Made by a program: the position numbers and the translations under genes
Notes under the pieces: model-generated
Told to the model about the DNA's origin: nothing
The model's database searches: none
Seen by the model: only the letters and a program-made list of their open reading frames with translations
Shown here: positions 47,975 through 60,800 of the stretch, in pieces
Layout of the letters: each line of letters begins with the position of its first letter
Numbering within the stretch: the stretch's first letter is position 1
Source of the DNA: Balanoglossus misakiensis
Taxonomy: Eukaryota; Hemichordata
Assembly: GCA_040954595.2 (NCBI GenBank)
Contig: CM082579.2
Span: forward strand, 8,742,001 to 8,806,000
DNA length: 64,000 nucleotides
Direction of reading: 5' to 3'

Positions 47975-49999
47975 GCATTCGTAGCTACTTTCACGCACCC
48001 CAACCTCTTTCATGAAGCAGTATTGCCACTCTCAGCGAATTTTGAACTGAGAAATATTCTGAAATATGTTTTTCTGTTTTCATGCACAGATGATTATTTA
48101 TTGCATGTTTTTTTAAGAGGTTGATTTAAAGGCCTTGGGAATTACCTGGGGATTTTTTTTTTTTTAGGTTCTGTCACTTGTTCTCACTCACACTTCACTA
48201 GGCATCAACTGAAATTAGATATGGATAAAGTGACAAAAATGCAATTACCAAGCAGTTTTCAACTCGGCCAGCTTGGGTGTTTGTTAAATTGATTTTCCAT
48301 CAGGGTTGTAAAAGAGATGTATTTCAATCTGCCACAAACAGAGATGGACAATATCTGGGAAATTACTTCACGGTCCGATTTAATAAGTCTCGGCTGTTTA
48401 ATATTGTGTTGTTGGGGAGGGGAGGGGGCATTTCTGGGATTAATTTTGTGATGTGGGGAGGGGAGGGGGTATTTCTGGGTAGGGTGGGACTTGCACAGGC
48501 AAAGTCTTTGCACTTTGTCTTTGCGTTGAATAAAAAAAATGTCATATGTGGTGCTGGTTCGTGTGTGAGTATTCCGTGCTTTAATGTTAATTGGTGTGGG
48601 AATTTGTCGGTTTAGTGACCGAGCGCTGACCAAATTTATCCGGTTCAAGAAAAACGAAAAGCGAAAAGGGTGACAGGCAGACGGAGAGACTGACAGCCTG
48701 TGCCGAGTCTAAACATCGCAGCTTAAGGCTACGCGGCTCTAAATAGCAGAGGCATGATGTTACCATAGATACGGGCGATGTTAAAGAGACGGGGAGTGAA
48801 AAATGACCAGGCAGCGGGATCATTAATCAAGGGTCTGCAAAGAGGAGAATCTGTTTTATCGTAAAGGAAATTCAATAGCGGGGAAAGGGGAAGGGAGAAA
48901 AAAAACACAGGGGGAAAATAATCGGGAACGCGTCGTGGGTTTGTTTGACTGCGAGAGAGATGCAGTGGGCATCTCGGTAATTGCCCCCTCATTCAGAGCG
49001 CATACAAGCTCATATCCGGGAGATGAAATCGCACGTAGTCGCACTATCAATCATAAAGCCGTCTCTCACCTGCCCAAGCCTTGTCCAGACTAGAAGTACG
49101 ATAGATCTTAGCTGCCCCCTGCAAGTAGTCAGACATGCAGATCTGTCCCCGATAGCTCGCTCATCAGAGGTGTGGGATGCTGTGATGTGTCGATGTTTTC
49201 AGTTTATCTCCATCTATTCTCATCTCTCCTATCCTGTCATCAATTATACACCCCCCCCCCCCCTTCAGGTTTAGTAGTGCAGCACTTTCGTGGCTAGCGG
49301 TTGATATTCAAAGTCACACCACTAAAATTTGCCCAAGCAAACCCCATGTAAAGTCATATCCAGTTGTGTAAAGTCACTTAGTAATCAGATACAATTGCAA
49401 TAGTTACTAATGAGTCACAGACAGGACAAATAAAAGGATACTCAAACTGCCCATCTATTGTCAGCAAAACAAATAAAAGTCCCACGTAAAGTAAATGTTA
49501 GTTTTATAAATTTCTGCAGGTAATGGAAAGTTTCCAACCGGTAGTATCTGGGTCTTAAAAATCTGAACGTTTTTTTTTCCCCATTTCAAAGTGCAGTTCT
49601 ATTATTTTCTTTGCTTATAAATGCCAAGTTTTTTAAATGAGAAGCTTTTTATTTCAATCATTTATTCAGCTTGTTTGTACTAACGTGTTCACTGTTTTGA
49701 AATAATCCATGGTCTAATATTTCAAACATATTGATGACAGTGTGTCTGCCTGCTGAGGATATAAAATTGAGAGCAGGGTAACCCCATATGAGATAGACCA
49801 TTAACCTCTATAGGTACAGACTGCCCTGTCACCCTTAATTTGTTGGTTTTACTTCAGAATTGAACACACAAAATTCTTATCTGGAATAATCGTGTCTCAC
49901 TATAAATAGTACAAAGTTTTGTATTTACTAATATTTCTAGGAAAATGTGTAACAGTTAATGCTTTCTGTAGTTATAATGCCATGATAATACATGTACAT

Positions 50000-50031
50000 C
50001 GGTCATAGGTCAAATATGAGGTTAAAGGTTG
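50000..50031 (+). promoter_or_regulatory. Pair of imperfect DR1 sites
   Basis: CGGTCA-T-AGGTCA (50000-50012) is followed 6 bp later by AGGTTA-A-AGGTTG (50019-50031). Each has one or two deviations from AGGTCA. Weak alone; listed because of the nuclear-receptor theme in the window. Confidence 0.25.
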
Positions 50032-51903
50032 ATAGCGTTAAGTGTGTATTTTTTACCTCAGTCTTCGAGTGTTTTGACAAGTATTGCAAGGTTTTCGGTT
50101 TGGAAAATTGTGTAGTACAAGTTGGATAAATTAAAATTGTATAGGAATGTAGACTGCTTTAAAATTTAACATGCCACAGTTGTGAAGGATCACATTGTTC
50201 GTGTGTTTGTTTTTCGTCTTTTGACGTGACGGTTCGGTCACACCTGTGTCTGACACAAAAAGATACCACACACATGATCTGTCGTCACGAACGAAAATGC
50301 GTTTCCCCGGCTGCACGTGCAGGAATCGGTGCCCTGTTAACTTAAGAAATAAAATCGACCGGTCCCGGTGGAAAATCTATTTCTCTTTCCCACCTCTGTT
50401 GACTCTACAGTGATGGTCGTGACTTTGATCGTGAGAACTACCAGTTAGACATTCTCAGTGAGCAAATACTAATGTGTGAGAAGTCAGCTGTGTTAGGGGG
50501 GAAGGCTGTTATATCCACTCTTGATGTTACACAAGTCTGTTTGCGGATTGTGCCAAGTCCGTGAATAGCTCAGGCCCGAGTGTGTTTACTGTGAGGATTT
50601 GAAAGCTCCCTGCTCCAGTGTTGCTGTTTGCCGGGATTTCCAAGAGTTATTGTTGGCTCTGCCAAAGCCACACTTAAAAGAAGTTTGCAAAACACCGCCC
50701 GTGGACAATGCCATGCCGACAAGTATCTTACATAATCTGTCAGCAAAATAAATGCTGTTCTCTCTCCCAACACGTATTGATTTCTTGGATTTGTGTGTGC
50801 TCATCACAAAAAAAATGTAATAGGGAACACTGCTGAAATATAGCTGAGCCCAAATGTCTTGTCTGTTTTTCCAGGTGTTGCAGAATATGACACGCACAAA
50901 AAATAAAATAAAAGATTCGTAGAGTGTCCATATAACAAGCTTTTCGAAACAAAATGTATACAGCTGATGTGTCTATTTGCTTCAGATTACAGTGTCACAA
51001 GTGTCAAATTAAATTTAGTTTACTCATTTAGACTACAAATCCGGGGAAAAGTGACCCAAATTACAGAAGCTTTGTAAAGATGAGTACCGGGGTACTTATA
51101 CATGTATGAGTGAGAATCTTGTCTATGTGTCCCAGATATCTGACACCACTCAAAACAATACAGTACACTGATTTTGTGCGATTGATGCATGATATATCTA
51201 CTTCTGTGTGTGTTTGGTGGTGGTGTAGGTGGGGGGAGGGGGAATTGCTGACTGCAAGATAGGTAGTGCTAGTCCCTTGTTGCATGTCAACTGCCCCCAC
51301 CCACCCACCCACACATACCAAGGGTGTCAGGTTTGAACTTTTCCAAAGTCAAGTCCCATCAAACCACCATTGACACTTGGCCATGACTCTGTGAAAAGAG
51401 GTGTTAATGGCCACTTGGATGTGAAAACAAAGAGAGCCCTGTGGTTTTCCCTGAAGTCAACCGGCCTATCATCTAGAGACCCATTGAACAATTATCAGCG
51501 CCCCCTGTCTTTGTTTATCTTTAATTACACAGTCTCTCTTGTACTGTGTCCTCTATCCAAATAGCTTGTATCAGCTTTCTGAGGGAATGTGAGAAAATCC
51601 TGTAGTAAAGAGCATTGGCGACCTTCCACCTGATAAATGGGGTATCATAAGCAAGTTTTTAATTGCCCACTGTCAAAACACACACATTACAGGACAGGAG
51701 ATCCCGTATGATAATGTGTGAATGGGCTTGCGTTGATTCATTGCAAAACTGTTATTGAAACAAAAACCCCAATCGCGGCCACCATTATTTCCTCTGTCTT
51801 GCATAATTTATGTCACATCTGCTGTAGCTAGCTGCGCAGTTCAATTGTGGAATGCTGGTAATTCGCCGAGACTGACTGAGGGTGCTAATCTAATTTGATC
51901 TCC

Positions 51904-51922
51904 CTCTCTCTCTCTCTCTCTC
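51904..51922. repeat. (CT)n microsatellite
   Basis: About nine tandem CT units. Confidence 0.95.
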
Positions 51923-54485
51923 ATCCTGATAGTGAAGTAGTCAGGGATGGATGATTAACTTGAATATTCATGCACTGGAACGCCGTGACAATTCAAATAT
52001 GATTTACAGTTGCGCTGTGTTGCCAGTCGTTTCCGATGATCACAGAGTCGGTCTAATCACCGAGATCTCAGCGTTCACCTCGAGGAGTAGACTGATATGC
52101 AAAAAAACGACAGTCATAAGATTTCAAAAGAAAATTCAACCCTCAGTCTGCCGATAAATCACCTTTAATACTCGGGTAAAAATGTAATACAGACTGTGTG
52201 TTTTCTTATTTGCAAAATCAACAGAGTAATTTTGCTCGCTATCAGTCTCCTGGGGATACGACAGAGATATGTGGAAGATATCGCGTACATGTCCACCTGA
52301 TCCCGTGTGTTAAACTCTCTACTAGTTTATTTATGCTGATCTATCATCAATGTACTTTATTCCCCCCCCCCCACCCAACTTTACGACAAATGATTTCAAA
52401 TTGATTTGAAACAATTATTTTGTTGATATTGCTAAACTCCATTCAGCTTAAAATCAAACAGGCTTAAACTCTTTACATATTACATGAATATTTTCAATTA
52501 TAATTTCTTCCATCACTGAATACATTCCTGCTCTTGGGTTGGGAAGTGCCACTGTCAGCTAGGCTTCTTCGAGATATTTTTTAGGCACTATGATTTTATG
52601 TAGATTGCTTTCTTATTTCATTATAATTTTTATATTTTAATTTTTATGTGTGATGTTCAGAGGATAGGCACTTCTTGTAGCTGTTGGTGACCTGAATAGA
52701 AACTGAATGAATGCACACGTGCAAATAGTGTAAAAAAATACACAAATATCACACATATACATACATATTACATACATACATATATACATGATAGCAAAGT
52801 TGCTATAATTGTGTCAATCCATGTAAATTATCACTGATTCATAGAAATCAAACGTGATCCCTGTCACTTGCCTGAGTGAATCGTCATCATTCCCTCGAGG
52901 GTAAAACACCTCTAGCCGTTCCCTTCTTATAGTGCAAATTAATTAGCAACTGTGATCACCATCTTCCTAATCAACTCTGCCCGTTTATCCATCACTGGCG
53001 GCCATCTTTATTTTTTTTTATTTCTACATATCTTCTTTTCAGCGAGACAGGTTTTAATAACAATTCAGCCTGACCTCTGTGTGCTTTTTGTGGCATCAAT
53101 CAGACACTGACGTGCCCCTGCTCGGAGAGAGAGGGACTACCATGAAATATACATGAGTGTTGTGGGAAGCCGTCTCAATAAACTTGGGTTCAGATGCCTG
53201 AGGCAAATCACAGTGGCAGTGGTAGAACAGGTCTGCCTATATATATACGTTGTGCCTGGTTGTGCTGTTTCCTGAGGGCAGGTGTGGCCTTCCCGCTACA
53301 AATTAGATGGCAATTAAAATTATCCCTGTTGATTGTCAGTGCTATGGTAGGGAAAAGTCTGCTACGTGTACGTGTCCATGTGCGTGTGCCCTCTCTAGAG
53401 ATAGAGAGAGTAAGAGACAATGAAGAAAAGATTAGTGTTGAGGTCAAAGCATAACAGTTGCTAATAAATGCTCATCTGCAATTATCTGTTGATAGCCCTA
53501 CAGGACCCCACAGACTTTGTCATTCATGATTTTGAATCAACCTGACATATACCAAAGTTGTAGTGGGCTGGCCATGTCCCGCCGTTACAGGATCTTTGCA
53601 CATTGTATGCGTGTGTTAGTCCAATAGTTGTTTGGGCGATTCCTGGCAAGGCCGCTTTGTCCCTTACTACTCATGCCAACACAACACAACAAAAGAATTC
53701 CTGAGCTGAAGTCAGGCTGGCTGGATTTTTAGTTGTGTGCTGTCTTCCACTCTTGTAGACGTTTACAACAACAGCAGGACTTGGCCCTCCTTGTTTTTAG
53801 TCTCCCATGATCAATGTCACTGACTGTCTGTTGTCAGTAACTGGTTACTATTCCCCCAAGTTGGCCGTTGTGTAAATGCGATAAAGGCATTTCTCCTCAC
53901 TGCTTATTGTGGCTGGGGGATTTGCAATTTGATGTACAAAGGTCTGCCTCTTCCCGTTTGTGTCGCACCGCAGGATTACAGAATCTTCATGAATGTTTAT
54001 GAGCCGTAACAATTACTCCCATCACCGGAATCACATTCCTGATTCTCAGTTTCTTGCGAAAAGGCCTTGGTGGTCAGGAGGGAAGCCCCTTTTGTCAATT
54101 GTAGTGTTTTTACTTGAGACATCTGATATAAGTATTATTAGCAAAAACATTTGTGCAGGATTTTTTTTTCAGCCTTCTATCTTTTCCACTCTTTTACTGT
54201 GGTTTCTTTGTGACGTGGGTTTCATGCACACCTAAGGAGATTTAAAATGAAGGTGGTGGATTTAAGAGCTTCCTGTTGCTTCCTTCCTTCCTTCAATTTT
54301 TTTTTATCTTAAATGGAAACCTGCATGGGTATACTTTATATCTGCTCTACTTTCGCTACAGTTGCCGTAATCGTTCGTGTTTTCAAAACGTGACAAACCA
54401 AATTTATACCTTGAGGTTGGAGTTAGGATTTAATTAATTCAGGGGTTTTGATTCCCACTCTCCCCCCCCCCCCCAACTGTGTGCG

Positions 54486-54499
54486 GTTTCCATGGCAAC
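54486..54499. promoter_or_regulatory. RFX X-box, GTTTCCATGGCAAC
   Basis: The reverse complement is GTTGCCATGGAAAC, identical to the 47961 site. It lies 321 bp upstream of the candidate initiator ATG. Confidence 0.55.
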
Positions 54500-54581
54500 C
54501 GACACAGCCACCGCTGGTCTGAATTCCCCAGCCGTGATCGACACAGTGGGAAAGGGGTCAGAAATGGGTGACCCTGTTTCT

Positions 54582-54593
54582 TTCCCAGAATGC
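54582..54593 (+). promoter_or_regulatory. ZNF143/Staf-like core TTCCCAGAATGC
   Basis: Matches the right half of the Staf/ZNF143 site (ACTACAATTCCCAGAATGC type). The left half ACTACAA is not preserved. The site lies about 230 bp upstream of the candidate ATG. Confidence 0.35.
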
Positions 54594-54820
54594 TGTGTGT
54601 TGTCGAGCTGGAGAGAAATCCGCCACTGAGCATGCCCCGAACCGGTGCTCGCTCACTGTGTTTTATTGGCATTGCTATGTAAGGCAAAAATGAGCTGACT
54701 GTGGAACCGCCGATGTTGTGAGCGTGTGTGTGTGTGCGCGATATCTCTCGGTGTACTATAGGCCGCGCATGGCGTTGACACAGTCAAGGCTGACTGTTGT
54801 TTGTCTGGATATATATCAAC

Positions 54821-54879
54821 ATGACTAAAAGGAACTCTATCGCCACCTCACAGTACCTGGAAACCTTCCTGCACTACCT
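54821..54879 (+). CDS. Possible alternative first coding exon
   Basis: ATG with A at -3 opens MTKRNSIATSQYLETFLHYL, with the last Leu codon split after CT by a consensus donor (CT|GTAAGT at 54880). An in-frame TGA lies 30 bp upstream, and no acceptor precedes the ATG in frame, so it fits an initial rather than internal exon. It ends two bases into a codon, the same phase as the donor at 31329, so either could splice to the same downstream exon, as expected for an internal promoter of the same gene. The peptide is not recognised and does not resemble the known AFF N-terminus. Alternatives: first exon of an unrelated nested gene, or a chance ATG before a cryptic donor. Confidence 0.38.
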
Positions 54880-57800
54880 GTAAGTTCGTGTTTTTCATTT
54901 TTTTTTCTCTCTGTCTGAGAACGAGATCGACTCTGTCTTTCAGTGGAGTGTCCATGTAAACACGTCGGTTGAACAGCTTTGGAAAACATTCTGCCGTCGT
55001 CACAGTCACATCCGTTGCGTTGGCCGAACAAGTGTACGTGCGTTTACAGATAATGTTCTTTCACTGGGTTCATAGGCTTTTCAAGTTCTTTTTGTCTCCT
55101 CGCATTGTTTTCTTTTTAATGTTCAGAGCAAATGACAAGGTCATGTGGATTGTTTTCAGCCATTGTTTTATAATAAAAAAGAACATGTTAAAGGTCATGA
55201 TATATGTACAGTGGACTGCCCACAGCAAAATGTATACACTTGGCTGTTGACAGGCAACTGTAATTCAAAATGGCTTTAAAGAAACTATGAGAATGCGGCC
55301 ACGGCTGGTTCGCGCTTGCCAGCTCACATTATTAAATTATGTTAAAAGCACACAGTACTGTTACATTGGATATCTTTATCTGTGTACAATAAGTGCTAGC
55401 ACAGGCGTCAATGGTTAAAATCTGCTGGCTATTAATACCACTGACGGTGAAGGGCTATGAGTGTCAGGATTGTATGGCCGATAAACTGGTTTTCGTCTCG
55501 GCCTAACTTGTTTACCGGCTTTGAGGGGACATTAAAATCGGCGCTAATCTAGTGATGTGACCTTTGTAGCTACACTAACATAAACACTGTTTAACCTATG
55601 TGAAGGGGTTCCTTGTAGAGTCACGGCCACTGGAATTGTGTCATGCACAGGTTATGTGTAAAAAGGTTTTAGAGACTGTACACAGACTCGTTTGATGTTT
55701 CCTGCTTTTTTTTTCTTGAATGAGAGGATTTAAAGTGGTCAGACAGCTAAGGGCTTGTGTCTCGAAAGAAGTGATTGTTTTTTGCCGGCAAGGATAACAA
55801 TGCAGGCTTATACAGCAACCATGTGTGATATATCTCTCATTTACATTTACATTTACATACACATACACAATGTGCCCTTCCAAAAATAAAAAGATGAAAA
55901 TTGGGAACTTACATATTCTCCTCCCAACCGGGGTGAGAACATTCCTAACTCGTGTCATGGGTATCTTTCCCCGAGAGGAGTTGTAAGTGATTAAATCAAG
56001 GTCTTTGTTATTAGTGGGCATCACTTTGCTTAAAGAGGAGAACCAAACTTAGTGTGAAGTGATGCGAGAGAGGGATTTCTGTTGTGACAGCGTATTTGGC
56101 ATTCATTACTGAGTTGTCCAAAATAGTTTATTCTAAATGCATAAGGTACCGTTATATTGCCAATGTAAAAATTCTCCCACTGTCAGTGGAAGCCATTCAG
56201 TGTGACTGAATTCTTTAAATTGCATTAAATATTAAGTGTATATTCATTCATATTTTCCTGCGGTTGCATCAAAAAAAAAATAATAAAATGTCAAACAGTA
56301 AACAGTTAAACGATCATTATAATTAATCAACAGTTTAATCAGATTTATTTTAATAAATGGAAATTGTTAATAAAAAATAGATGGAAGATAATTTCATGCG
56401 TTGTGACAATTGTACAGACAATAATGGGATATAGACCTGAAAATTGATCTAAAAATATAAAGAGAGAGTATGTTTTTACTGCCGTGCACACCATTATGCT
56501 GTGCTCCTGCAAAATTGTGTGGGGCCAACGGGCAGGAATAGATAGATGGACTGCCATTGGGTTTCCGCCAGCCAGCACTTTGTCATAATTGAATACTGTC
56601 AGATGCTATACTTAGCATCATTGTATTATGCATGAATGCTGTACACTGAGAAAGAAAAAGAGAGAGAGAAGAGAGACATATATAGTTTTGTTATATTGTG
56701 TATTGGCCGTTTTATAGCTTAATCCTGCCGTCCCATACGGCACACCAAGCTTAAGTGGGTGGGCTAGCGATTGTGAGGGTTACCCACTTGTTGGGCTTTC
56801 AGGGTGTCAATGCAGTGATCATAAACTAATAGACACCAGTGGATTATATGAGGCGTGATGTGACTGACAGCAGAATATGGAGGGGTGGATGGATTTCATG
56901 TTCCCTCGTTTTTCTCAACATGTCCCACCCACCTTAAAGTCGCACAAATTATTGTCAGTGGAGGGTTATGACATTTTACTTATGACCCAAAGCATTTTAT
57001 TAATTTTCTCAGAGCATGGTGTTCATTGTAAGATTTTAAACAAGTTTCAAATGTACCACAACTGTATATCGCGCACCAACAGCCAAGGAGCTCATAGCTA
57101 ACGCTTCATCAAATGAAGTTATTATACTGCTTTCTGCCGCTACTAAAGTTCGCGTGATGGCATGAAATAATTTCAGTAGCGGGAGTAAATTTAGTCGTAA
57201 AAATGACTGAAATTGTAACATTATTGCCCAGCCGGTAGAGTTGCACAGTAGCTACATTTAATTGTCACACATGGTTCGAATTGTAGCCAATCAAAATCAT
57301 ATGGAAACAGGTGATAGCACTATTCTGAGTGATACACATTTTGATTCGACCTTCTAACCTTTGCAAGCGTTTGGCTCATCATGACCATCCACAACAACTT
57401 CAGACGGCTGAAGATGAAATTTAATGCAGTACAATATGGTCAATACCTAATACTAGTATGCTTTGTGAGTTTGAGAGCACCAAGGGGACAGTCACAGATA
57501 ACGCATTAGGCTGATAATTGTAGTGTGTGCGTGTTCTACACCACATTTTGTGCCACTTGGGTGTGTTGTGATCCTCTGAAGAAAATTATTTTAATGCAAA
57601 TACATGTATATACAAGCTGGATATAACAAACTTAAAAAAAATAGAAATATCTGGGGGGGGGGGGGAATGTTTAGTTTGATGGAACCATTACCAGTATTCC
57701 ACCTAGGACACCATAGTGCTGTAAAAATTCAAGAGTCCTCCTTACCCACTTTTAATATCGAGAAAATCTCGAAATTAATCATCAGACCACTCATAAACAT

Positions 57801-60800
57801 GCAGTTTTACGGCATCAAGGAAATTTGTTAAATTCCCAGATCACTCACAAAACACTGTTATTTTCCCGACTACTTGATTTGCCATCGCTACTGTAAAGGG
57901 GATTTGTATTTTATTAACCTTTTCTTTTACACCCCTGTGATTCACCGCATAGTATAACGTTCCCGTGGCATTTCTATAACCGGGGATATCATACCACTGG
58001 TGACACGGGGTACACAGGCTATAAAAGCAGTGTGATCGAAGTAGCAGGCGCTATAAAAACATGGACTGAAAACCATGTCGGGTGCTGATGTCAAGTTGAG
58101 GTATCTGTGGCCGCTGTACATATTGCTCGCACATATCAACGTATTTGTCTGTCAGCCCAGGTTTATCGCATCACATCAAACTTCATGTACGGGAATTCCA
58201 ATCCATTCTAGCTGCCTGCTGACAAAGCCACCCGAATCGGGGCAACGGCGCAATAAAATATTTAATGGGAAGCGCTCAGTCCGTTTTACAAATATTGGTG
58301 GATCACTTTTTATCAAGTGATCACCCGCACTTTAGTAATTATGTTTTACATGAATGGAGGATGTGATTATGAAAGCAGGGGAGGGGGGGGGGACAGTGTT
58401 AGGCTGCATGCACAGGGGACCGATCTGCCCTTAACCGAGTCGTGATCACGAATCTCAGTTGATAGCGCAAAAAAATGAGTAGGTGGGGTAGATGCCACAG
58501 TATGATTGTGCCAGCGATCCATCTGTTCGCAGGATATCAGAAGGTACTTCACACACTACCTGTATTTGCGATTAACCCCGAGCTAAATATATCTGCTTAG
58601 TAACATGATACGCAGCATCAGAACATTCATTTTTGATGAAGTCGCAAAATAAAAGAAAACATGAATTTGTGTTGCCTTGAATGTAGATTTCTTTTCTGTT
58701 TGTGGACAGGACTAAAAGATCTGATCATCAGGATTACACATTTTGAAAAATTTCCTGAAGGCAAAACTATTATCTCTTTGGTTTGGTACAGATTTTACCC
58801 AGGACTACTCGTGCTAAGTAATAAATATTTCCAGAAGTCTCCGCAATCTCTTTTGTGTCCGTAGAAATTTTACTAAAACCAGCATGTAATGCAAACAAAT
58901 ATGGGATGCGCGGACACCGGGACTATATATTCCATTTCAAAATAACTTCGGGGCAAGGCCTTGGATGAAAAGTAATCAAGGTACTGACTGTGACGGCTCT
59001 TTAGAGCAAATTGATTTTACAAGTGCTTATTAACTAGCAAAAGTTGCTGTAAATTTTCCATGACAGTAATGTAGGCGTATGTTTGCATAGGTGTGTTGAT
59101 GTGTAGTGTAGACAGTGGTAGTGTGTTGTCTTTGAGAAGACATATCAGACAGTCAGTCAGTCAGTCACACTTAATAGAAAACGGTCCAAACTGTGTGCAG
59201 TTTAATTGATATGGTAATGCATCAAAGATGAAGAGTTGATTGCCGATAAAATCAGCTAGTCCAGTGTCTTATAATTGATAAGTATTCCCTTGACTTCCTG
59301 TGCCAAATTGTTTATATTTGTGGATCAAACACAACATTTAATAGGGTATGTTCGCGGTAAAGAATTACGGAATATAAAGATCATAAAGCCATCGTTTCTG
59401 AAGGCATGAGCGAGTTGCGTCATGCCTGCCCTTTAATGGAGAATTGGGGCATTAAAAAGTCTTTGTGGTTTTGTATCTCCAGCGGTATTATTACGGCATC
59501 GTATTTCAATGCCACAAATGGACGTGCGCGCATATACTGTTTCATACAATATTCATACAAGGACAAGATGTACACATATATCTCCCTCCCTCCCCCCTAC
59601 ACACACACCACAATCACTAGGCGACCAAATTTAAACTAGAACTGAATATTTCACTGAGAGGTCAAAGTACTCGGTTGTAACGTGAAGTAACCAGAATAAT
59701 GAGTGAATAATTTGATTTCCCCTTCACAATAATGAAGTCGTACTATAACACCCTGAATTATATTCTTTTTTTTCCACATTGTAAACCTGTTAAGGGAAAT
59801 TTCACTTTTGTTTGTTATTTTAATGTCAATGCTTAAAATGGACCTTTGAGTAGCAGTTTGTGTAAATTGCATTTAAAGCCATCTATTCACATTCGGCGGC
59901 CATCTTTTATTTCAAAGCTCAGCTGCCGCAGTAGCGACGGACGTAGGAATTCAGAGGGGGGGGGGGGGTTTCAGAGGGGGAAAAAATAATGACAGTGGGG
60001 CTTGATCCCAGTGTCTGCATGGCTAATTTTACGCGAAGTTGGTGTTGAAATTTGTGTGAAGTCAGCAAGACGCAGACTGTGGAACAAATTGGCAGTATTC
60101 CACCAGCCAAGGTCGCCATGGTAGCTGCCACCACTTCTCAGCGTTCGCACAGCCGCATATTTGGAGAAGTATTAAAATGCGGCTATTTTTAGCCAGACGG
60201 TTGACATATTGTGTGAGATCGCGGAGGCTAGAAAACGCCACATAAGCTCCACACAGGATTTAATAAAAACCACACAGAGTGAAATCGGTAGCAATTGGAT
60301 AGCATTAGATGTGGGTGTTTTCTTTGAATCCATAAAGTAATAGACAGCACAAATATAAATCATTTCCCCATAAATTCATCATCTAGAATTATTGTAATCG
60401 TGAAAAGGTGAGCACAGATTCTGAAGTAAAATATATTTATATCATAATTATCAGGAAATATTTAAATATATCGACTACAGTAATATTATCAGTACCATCC
60501 TCAATAAATCATGGTGTCATTTTTGTCCTCATTATTTTAAATTGCCACATTCGTATACGCCGGTATTAGAGCGATATTCTTGAATGCGATGAAAAAATTT
60601 GCCATGATGTTATTTTGGAGCAGTCTGTTACACATTTGAAGAAATTACTGAGGATGTCAGGGAGAGAAAATGTGTTGCTACTTGACGAAAGGCTAATGTA
60701 TCCGCGGAATATTAACCCGCCGTGTCAGAACAAGTATAATTTGATTTGTTTTCCGCAGGGGGAGATGAAATGAAAACAACCCCAGACTCTGCCTGGTTAT

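Larger units (their letters stand above)
31330..54820 (+). other. Intron continuing after third exon
   Basis: It starts with donor GTAGGC. It contains arrays B1 and B2, microsatellites and long unique stretches. Candidate acceptors followed by open sequence were examined (for example near 36972, 37125, 38012 and 53042), but none had a matching donor, correct phase and AFF-like residues. Unique stretches around 36300-37650, 42600-43100, 44440-44660, 46900-47500, 48600-49150 and 52860-53130 have balanced composition and may be regulatory; that is inference only. Confidence 0.5.
54462..54820 (+). promoter_or_regulatory. Candidate alternative promoter region
   Basis: Upstream of the possible first exon at 54821 lie a 13-C tract (54462-54474), an X-box (54486-54499) and TTCCCAGAATGC (54582-54593), the core of the ZNF143/Staf motif common in promoters. 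CpG-rich sequence with TGTGTGTGCGCG and GGCCGCGCATGGCG covers 54710-54780. No TATA box in a fixed position is obvious. The combination suggests a transcription start in this interval, but that is inference. Confidence 0.35.

Noticed and set aside
57260-57285. GGTTCGAAT, resembling a tRNA T-loop
   Set aside because: No matching acceptor stem, D-arm or anticodon arm surrounds it.
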